Shown in pieces: positions 14,119 to 17,715 of a stretch of DNA of 17,715 bases. The position numbers were made by a program, and so were the translations under genes. Each line of letters begins with the position of its first letter. The first letter of the stretch is position 1. Under the pieces are notes generated by a model. The model worked only from the letters and a program-made list of their open reading frames with translations, made no database searches and was not told the DNA's origin. The stretch is from an uncultured Porphyromonadaceae bacterium. Lineage in GTDB: Bacteria > Bacteroidota > Bacteroidia > Bacteroidales > Muribaculaceae. Location of the stretch: assembly GCA_900548705.1 (NCBI GenBank), contig URLF01000054.1, positions 1-17,715 of the forward strand. The letters run 5' to 3'.

Positions 14119-14676
14119 ATGAAAAAGAAAATCTTAGGTTTAGCAGCTATCGCAATGTCGATGATTTCGTTCTCATCTCTCGCACAGACACAGCAGTCTG
14201 GCACCTGCTGCGAGACCTCCCAGCAATGTGTTGCCTCACAATACAATTGTCCTGTGGCGGGGACAACCTGTGACATCCAGGGCAAGAAAGCAAATCCCTT
14301 CGCAGGCCTTACTCTCACCGACTCACAGAAGGCTCAGCTTCAGCAGCTCAAGACAAAATGTGCCACAGAACGTTCAGCCCAGCGTGCCGAAAAACGTCAG
14401 GCTCGCCGCAACAATCGCAAGCAGTATCTCGAAGAGGTAAAAGCGATTATCGGTCCTGACCAGTATGTGATGTTCCTTGAGAACATCGTTCTCGACTCCC
14501 CCAACGGCGCACCCCACCACAAGGCTATCTCCAAGGCTGACCGCCGTGGAAAAAGCTTCGACAAGGCCGACAAATCACATCGTCACCACGCCTCAAACCG
14601 TCCCTTCAAGGCTTCCAAGGCCGCTAAGCCCTCCAAGGCAACCCAAGCAACCCAGGCTACTCAGACTGTCCAGTAA
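14119..14676 (+). CDS. Spy/CpxP-like periplasmic protein with Cys-rich head and His/Lys-rich tail
   Basis: A 185-residue exported protein. The signal peptide (about 1-22) ends in SLAQ. The segment after it is Cys-rich: Cys30, 31, 37, 44 and 51. The core (about 60-125) looks like the LTxxQ family: LTDSQ at 66-70, then a long basic amphipathic helix (78-110, with Cys81), and IGPDQ at 111-115 in place of the second LTxxQ. Family members (Spy, CpxP, ZraP) are periplasmic chaperones or stress sensors, some zinc-binding. The tail (about 130-185) is low-complexity, rich in Lys, Ala, Ser and His, and ends in ATQ repeats. Cys and His content suggests metal binding or redox sensing, as an inference. 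It is a single gene with a terminator after it. Confidence 0.75.
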   Translation: MKKKILGLAAIAMSMISFSSLAQTQQSGTCCETSQQCVASQYNCPVAGTTCDIQGKKANPFAGLTLTDSQKAQLQQLKTKCATERSAQRAEKRQARRNNRKQYLEEVKAIIGPDQYVMFLENIVLDSPNGAPHHKAISKADRRGKSFDKADKSHRHHASNRPFKASKAAKPSKATQATQATQTVQ

Positions 14677-14707
14677 AAACGGCTTTTGACCGCATTCCAT
14701 AACCATC

Positions 14708-14750
14708 CCGCCCCGTGTCAAGCGCCTCCCGCTCGCCACGGGGCGGTTTG
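14708..14750 (+). terminator. Terminator-like hairpin after the Spy-like gene
   Basis: A perfect 10-bp GC-rich stem, CCGCCCCGTG (14708-14717) with CACGGGGCGG (14737-14746), is followed by TTTG. The U-run is short, so termination may be partial. Confidence 0.6.
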
Positions 14751-14785
14751 TGCCTCTGCCCCGTCGGGGTTTGGGCGGACGTTAT

Positions 14786-14816
14786 TTGGGGAATTGAGGG
14801 AAAAGCGGTATATTTG
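14786..14816 (+). promoter_or_regulatory. Promoter of the LysM-PBP1 / PorT-like operon
   Basis: TTG (14786-14788), a 20-base spacer and TATATTTG (14809-14816) form a perfect Bacteroidetes promoter, leaving a leader of about 20 bases before the ATG at 14843. Confidence 0.85.
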
Positions 14817-14842
14817 CACCATAATTCTGAAACCTCCCAAGG

Positions 14843-16576
14843 ATGAAGTTCTTCAAGATATTACGCCGGGGAGCTGTGGCCGCTATGGCTGTCGCTCTGA
14901 TGACGGCGTCACAGATGTGGGCCGGGATTGTCAGCGAGCTCCCGACCATCCGTGTAAACGGTAAGGTGATGTATTATTATGACACCCAGTCGGGCGACAA
15001 CATATACTCCGTCGCTGAAAAACTCGGAGTGTCGGTAGAGGAAATCCGGGCATACAACCCATCTGTCTCCGATGGCGTCAAGCCCCGAATGAGACTTTTC
15101 TTCCCCTCTGACATAGCCACTTCAAAAAAAGGTGATTCAACCGGACCTCTCACCCATGTCGTGGCCAAAGGTGAAAGTATCTATGGCATCGCCCGCCAGC
15201 ACGGCCTGACAATGGACGAGCTGATTTCATTGAATCCAGCCGCTGCGAACGGTATCACCACCGGTATGCGCCTGCGTCTGCGCAAGGATGATGACGCAGC
15301 CTCAGTCGCTCCGGCCAAGTCAGCCCCTTCAGCCACCCTCACTTCGCGCCCCTCTGCGGAGACAACGACCGCGCCTGCGAATCCGGCGGTCGAAGAGACG
15401 GCGACAACCCTCCCGACCGAAGAACCCGCCACCTCCGAAAGCGTTGAATACACCTACACAACGACTGACATCGCGGCCTCATCCGACTCCGTGGCTCTTC
15501 CCGCTCGAGAGATGAACGTGGCCATCATTCTCCCCTTCCTGCTCGAAGAGGAGAACATCGGACGACAGACCCAGCTTTACACGGAGTTCTACAAGGGATT
15601 CCTTCTCGCGGCCGATACCCTCAACCTTCCGGGCCGTACACCGGTCAAGCTCCACGCATACGATTCGTCGGCCAGCCTCGACACCGTTCTTTCCATAATG
15701 CGCCGTCCCGAGATGGCCACTATGGACCTCATCGTCGCCCCTGACAACTTGACACATCTTGAAGCCATAGCGAAGTCGGCTCGCGGCGCGTTGATTCTCA
15801 ATGTCTTCGCCGTTAAAGATTCCTCTTATGTCACTATGCCGGGAATGATTCAGACCAACATTCCCCACGACGCGATGTACAGCCACGCGATAGAGGGTTT
15901 CATCGACCGTTTCCCGACTGCCACCCCGGTCTTTCTCTCCCGTGCGGGGGGACGCACCGACAAGGAGGAGTTCACCGACCAGCTCAAAGAACAGCTTACA
16001 ATGGCCGGACGTGACTTCCTCTCCATCGACTTTGACGATTATCTCGCGGACGCAGACCTGGAACATCTCGACCCGACCATCAACTCATATGTGTTCATTC
16101 CGATGTCTGGAAGCCGCGACGAATTCCTGCGTATCCTCCACGCCTTGAAGACATTCAAGGGTAAGGCTCTGGACTCTGACGCGGTGCAGCTTTTCGGTTA
16201 TCCCGAATGGGCCACCTTCCGAGGCGAACAGTTCGACGAGATATGCGACCTGACAACCACCATCTATTCCCGTTACTCTCCGGTCGAGCATGACCCTGAT
16301 GCGGCAGCCGTCAACGATGCCTTCCGCAGGGCCTACGGCGAAGGGGTGCTTGACAAGCAGATGCCCGTACTCGGAATCCTCGGCTACGACACCGGACGGA
16401 TGGTAATCGAGGGGATGCGCACAATGGCCGGCAAGGATTATTTCCCGACCGAATTCTCAGGCATACAGAGCGGTATACGTCTTGAAAAATCAGGAGAGGA
16501 AGGCGGACTGTTCAACAACGCCATCTTCATCATCTCCTACCGTCAGGGAGGCAACATCGAAAAGACACTGAAATGA
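14843..16576 (+). CDS. Two LysM domains plus periplasmic-binding-protein type 1 domain
   Basis: A 577-residue exported protein. After the signal peptide (about 1-27) come two LysM peptidoglycan-binding modules: about 46-88 (SGDNIYSVAEKLGVSVEEI, ending YNPSV) and about 104-147 (HVVAKGESIYGIARQHGL, ending LNPAA). A Pro/Thr/Ala/Glu-rich linker (about 150-222) follows. The C-terminal domain (about 224-575) starts with MNVAIILPFL and looks like the two-lobed PBP1 fold of amino-acid-binding receptors. This combination is common in Bacteroidales. The protein probably sits on peptidoglycan and binds a small molecule or a partner protein. Its stop overlaps the ATG of the PorT-like gene (ATGA at 16573-16576), so the two are coupled and probably act together. 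Confidence 0.9.
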   Translation: MKFFKILRRGAVAAMAVALMTASQMWAGIVSELPTIRVNGKVMYYYDTQSGDNIYSVAEKLGVSVEEIRAYNPSVSDGVKPRMRLFFPSDIATSKKGDSTGPLTHVVAKGESIYGIARQHGLTMDELISLNPAAANGITTGMRLRLRKDDDAASVAPAKSAPSATLTSRPSAETTTAPANPAVEETATTLPTEEPATSESVEYTYTTTDIAASSDSVALPAREMNVAIILPFLLEEENIGRQTQLYTEFYKGFLLAADTLNLPGRTPVKLHAYDSSASLDTVLSIMRRPEMATMDLIVAPDNLTHLEAIAKSARGALILNVFAVKDSSYVTMPGMIQTNIPHDAMYSHAIEGFIDRFPTATPVFLSRAGGRTDKEEFTDQLKEQLTMAGRDFLSIDFDDYLADADLEHLDPTINSYVFIPMSGSRDEFLRILHALKTFKGKALDSDAVQLFGYPEWATFRGEQFDEICDLTTTIYSRYSPVEHDPDAAAVNDAFRRAYGEGVLDKQMPVLGILGYDTGRMVIEGMRTMAGKDYFPTEFSGIQSGIRLEKSGEEGGLFNNAIFIISYRQGGNIEKTLK

Positions 16577-17268
16577 CCAGCAACCTCAAACGCATCCTGC
16601 TGCCGCTGCTTATCCTCCTGGCAATACCGGCCATCCCCCTCTCGGCCCAACGCCATTACATCCCTCACGTCCATGTCGGGGTGCATGGAGGTGTGTCGAT
16701 GTCGCGCCAGTCATTCTATCCCTCCATCAAGGAAAGCATGCTCAACGGCCTCCAGTTCGGTTTCAGCTTCCGCTACGCCGAGGAACGCCACGTCGGGCTC
16801 CTCGCCGAGCTGAATATCGAGCAACGCGGATGGAAGGAGAACTTCGAGGAAGCCCCGTTCAGCTTCCACCGCCGCCTGACCTACATAGAGCTGCCCGTCA
16901 TGACCCACATCTTCTTCGGCAGCCGCACCGTCAAGGGATTCTTCAACCTCGGCCCGGAAGTAGGCTATATGATTGGAGACAAGGCCACCGCCGACTTCCC
17001 TTATATGGAACTTCCCAACGTGCCTGACTTCCCCTCAAACCGCCGTTACGAGCAGATGCAGATGGGTATCTCCAGCCGTTTCGACTACGGCATCACAGCC
17101 GGGGCCGGTGTGGAGTTCATAATCCGCCGACGCCACAGCATCACACTCGAAGGCCGCTACTACTACGGCCTGGGCAACATCTTCCCCTCCGCCCGCAAAG
17201 ACATCTTCTCCGCCTCCCGCGGCTCCTCCATCCAAATCACCCTCGGCTACCTCTTCCGCCTCAAATAA
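16573..17268 (+). CDS. PorT-family outer-membrane beta-barrel protein
   Basis: A 231-residue outer-membrane protein with a signal peptide (about 1-25, ending in LSAQ) and about eight amphipathic strands. Typical segments are VGVHGGVSMSR near the start, LQFGFSFRY, LAELNIEQRGW, RLTYIELPVM, FFNLGPEVGYMIG, YGITAGAGVEF, HSITLEGRYYYGLG and a last strand IQITLGYLFRLK ending in an aromatic/basic C-terminus. It fits the small porin/PorT-like barrel family. PorT in Porphyromonas gingivalis is needed for type IX secretion, but most members of this broad family have no known role, so the same role should not be assumed here. It is coupled to the LysM-PBP1 gene. Confidence 0.85.
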   Translation: MTSNLKRILLPLLILLAIPAIPLSAQRHYIPHVHVGVHGGVSMSRQSFYPSIKESMLNGLQFGFSFRYAEERHVGLLAELNIEQRGWKENFEEAPFSFHRRLTYIELPVMTHIFFGSRTVKGFFNLGPEVGYMIGDKATADFPYMELPNVPDFPSNRRYEQMQMGISSRFDYGITAGAGVEFIIRRRHSITLEGRYYYGLGNIFPSARKDIFSASRGSSIQITLGYLFRLK

Positions 17269-17300
17269 CCCCCCTCTTTCCTTAAAACACCTCTCTTGAT

Positions 17301-17715
17301 ATGAACTCCATCGAAATCTCAAACTTCAAGAATTTCCGCCACCTGAAAATCGACAACCTCGGGGCGGTGAATCTTATCGTCGGGAAAAACAATGCCGGCA
17401 AGTCGTCGCTGCTCGAAGCCATATCGATACTCGCATCCGGGGGAAATATCGGGTGGATCAAGAACCTGCTTGAGCTGCGCGGTATGCCAACCCGTTATCC
17501 CTTTGATACCCAAGAGGTGGATTCCAAGGAACAGGAGAATTTCCGTACACTCTACCACGGTTACGACTGCAACAATTTCAAGACTGACCCGATAAAAATA
17601 ACCGCTACTGATACATCCACCCTCCTCCCTCTTGAAAATACAGTCGAGATAAAGCTTATCGAAGTAGTGGATATTGTTGACGTGGGGGAAAACGGCACTG
17701 AGATTACGCGTCGTG
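17301..17715 (+). CDS. AAA family ATPase, N-terminal part (cut by the window edge)
   Basis: The reading frame is open from the ATG at 17301 to the last base, so only the first 138 residues are visible. The N-terminus has the ABC/SMC-like pattern of AAA_15/AAA_21 ATPases: IEISNFKNFRHLKI, then Walker A GKNNAGKSS (residues 28-36), followed by LLEAISIL. Such proteins include OLD-like nucleases and many anti-phage ATPases, and also housekeeping or orphan ATPases; the part needed to separate these lies beyond the window. It begins 32 bases after the PorT-like stop, with no terminator and no clear promoter between, so cotranscription is possible. Confidence 0.85.
   Translation, partial: MNSIEISNFKNFRHLKIDNLGAVNLIVGKNNAGKSSLLEAISILASGGNIGWIKNLLELRGMPTRYPFDTQEVDSKEQENFRTLYHGYDCNNFKTDPIKITATDTSTLLPLENTVEIKLIEVVDIVDVGENGTEITRR

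Noticed and set aside
14686..14964. Plus-strand frame of 92 residues across the terminator and promoter before the LysM gene.
   Set aside because: It spans a hairpin terminator and a perfect promoter and runs out of frame into the real gene.
15479..16066. Minus-strand frame of 195 residues opposite the LysM-PBP1 gene.
   Set aside because: Antisense shadow; the plus-strand gene has a signal peptide, two LysM domains and a perfect promoter.
16573..17268. Calling this gene porT of a type IX secretion system.
   Set aside because: The small-barrel family is broad and no other T9SS core gene is in the window, so only the family name is given.

Overview
The window looks like a chromosomal stretch from a Bacteroidales bacterium, probably of the gut and possibly Muribaculaceae (the family is an inference). 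Direct support is the repeated Bacteroidetes promoter pattern TTG-N19/20-TAnnTTTG (minus-strand promoter at 1857-1887 for the tRNA, plus-strand promoter at 14786-14816, minus-strand promoter at 13853-13883). Weak Shine-Dalgarno signals and several typical Bacteroidales families also support it: DUF4886, carboxypeptidase-regulatory/plug/beta-barrel receptors, PorT-like barrels, LysM+PBP1 proteins and BspA-like LRR proteins. No insertion sequence, integrase, CRISPR array or rRNA gene is visible.

Layout. 1-1400: a small two-helix membrane protein converges on an exported choloylglycine/penicillin-V-acylase-type Ntn hydrolase. 1670-1887: a CAT-anticodon tRNA on the minus strand with a clear promoter and a strong terminator. 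1888-4163: a long leader with 11-bp tandem repeats, then a ZIP metal transporter translationally coupled (ATGA) to a UmuC-type Y-family polymerase. The polymerase C-terminus is short and runs antisense into the next gene. 4102-6118: a histidine kinase/response regulator operon on the minus strand, apparently starting at a leaderless GTG. 6254-9366: divergently, an uncharacterised lipoprotein coupled (ATGA) to a 778-residue plug/beta-barrel outer-membrane protein. 9375-10577: nicotinate phosphoribosyltransferase (minus). 10864-11847: a secreted LRR protein with a T9SS-like C-terminal tail and a strong terminator. 12023-12928: a zinc-type CDF efflux protein, ending on the stop of a DUF4886 SGNH hydrolase (minus). 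14119-14676: a Spy/CpxP-like periplasmic protein with a Cys-rich head and a His/Lys-rich tail. 14843-17268: a LysM+PBP1 protein coupled (ATGA) to a PorT-like barrel. 17301-end: the start of an AAA ATPase, cut by the window edge.

How the genes may work together. The most coherent candidate system is the divergon at 4102-9366: sensor kinase and OmpR-type regulator on one side, lipoprotein and outer-membrane barrel on the other. Between them lie direct repeats in 10- and 21-bp phase, the geometry of an OmpR-family binding site. A similar 10-bp tandem repeat lies about the same distance upstream of the LRR gene, and a related 11-bp one lies upstream of the Spy-like gene, so a small envelope regulon is possible. 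Metal handling recurs (ZIP, CDF, Cys/His-rich Spy-like protein) but shared regulation is not shown. All of this rests on reading the sequence; no database search was possible.
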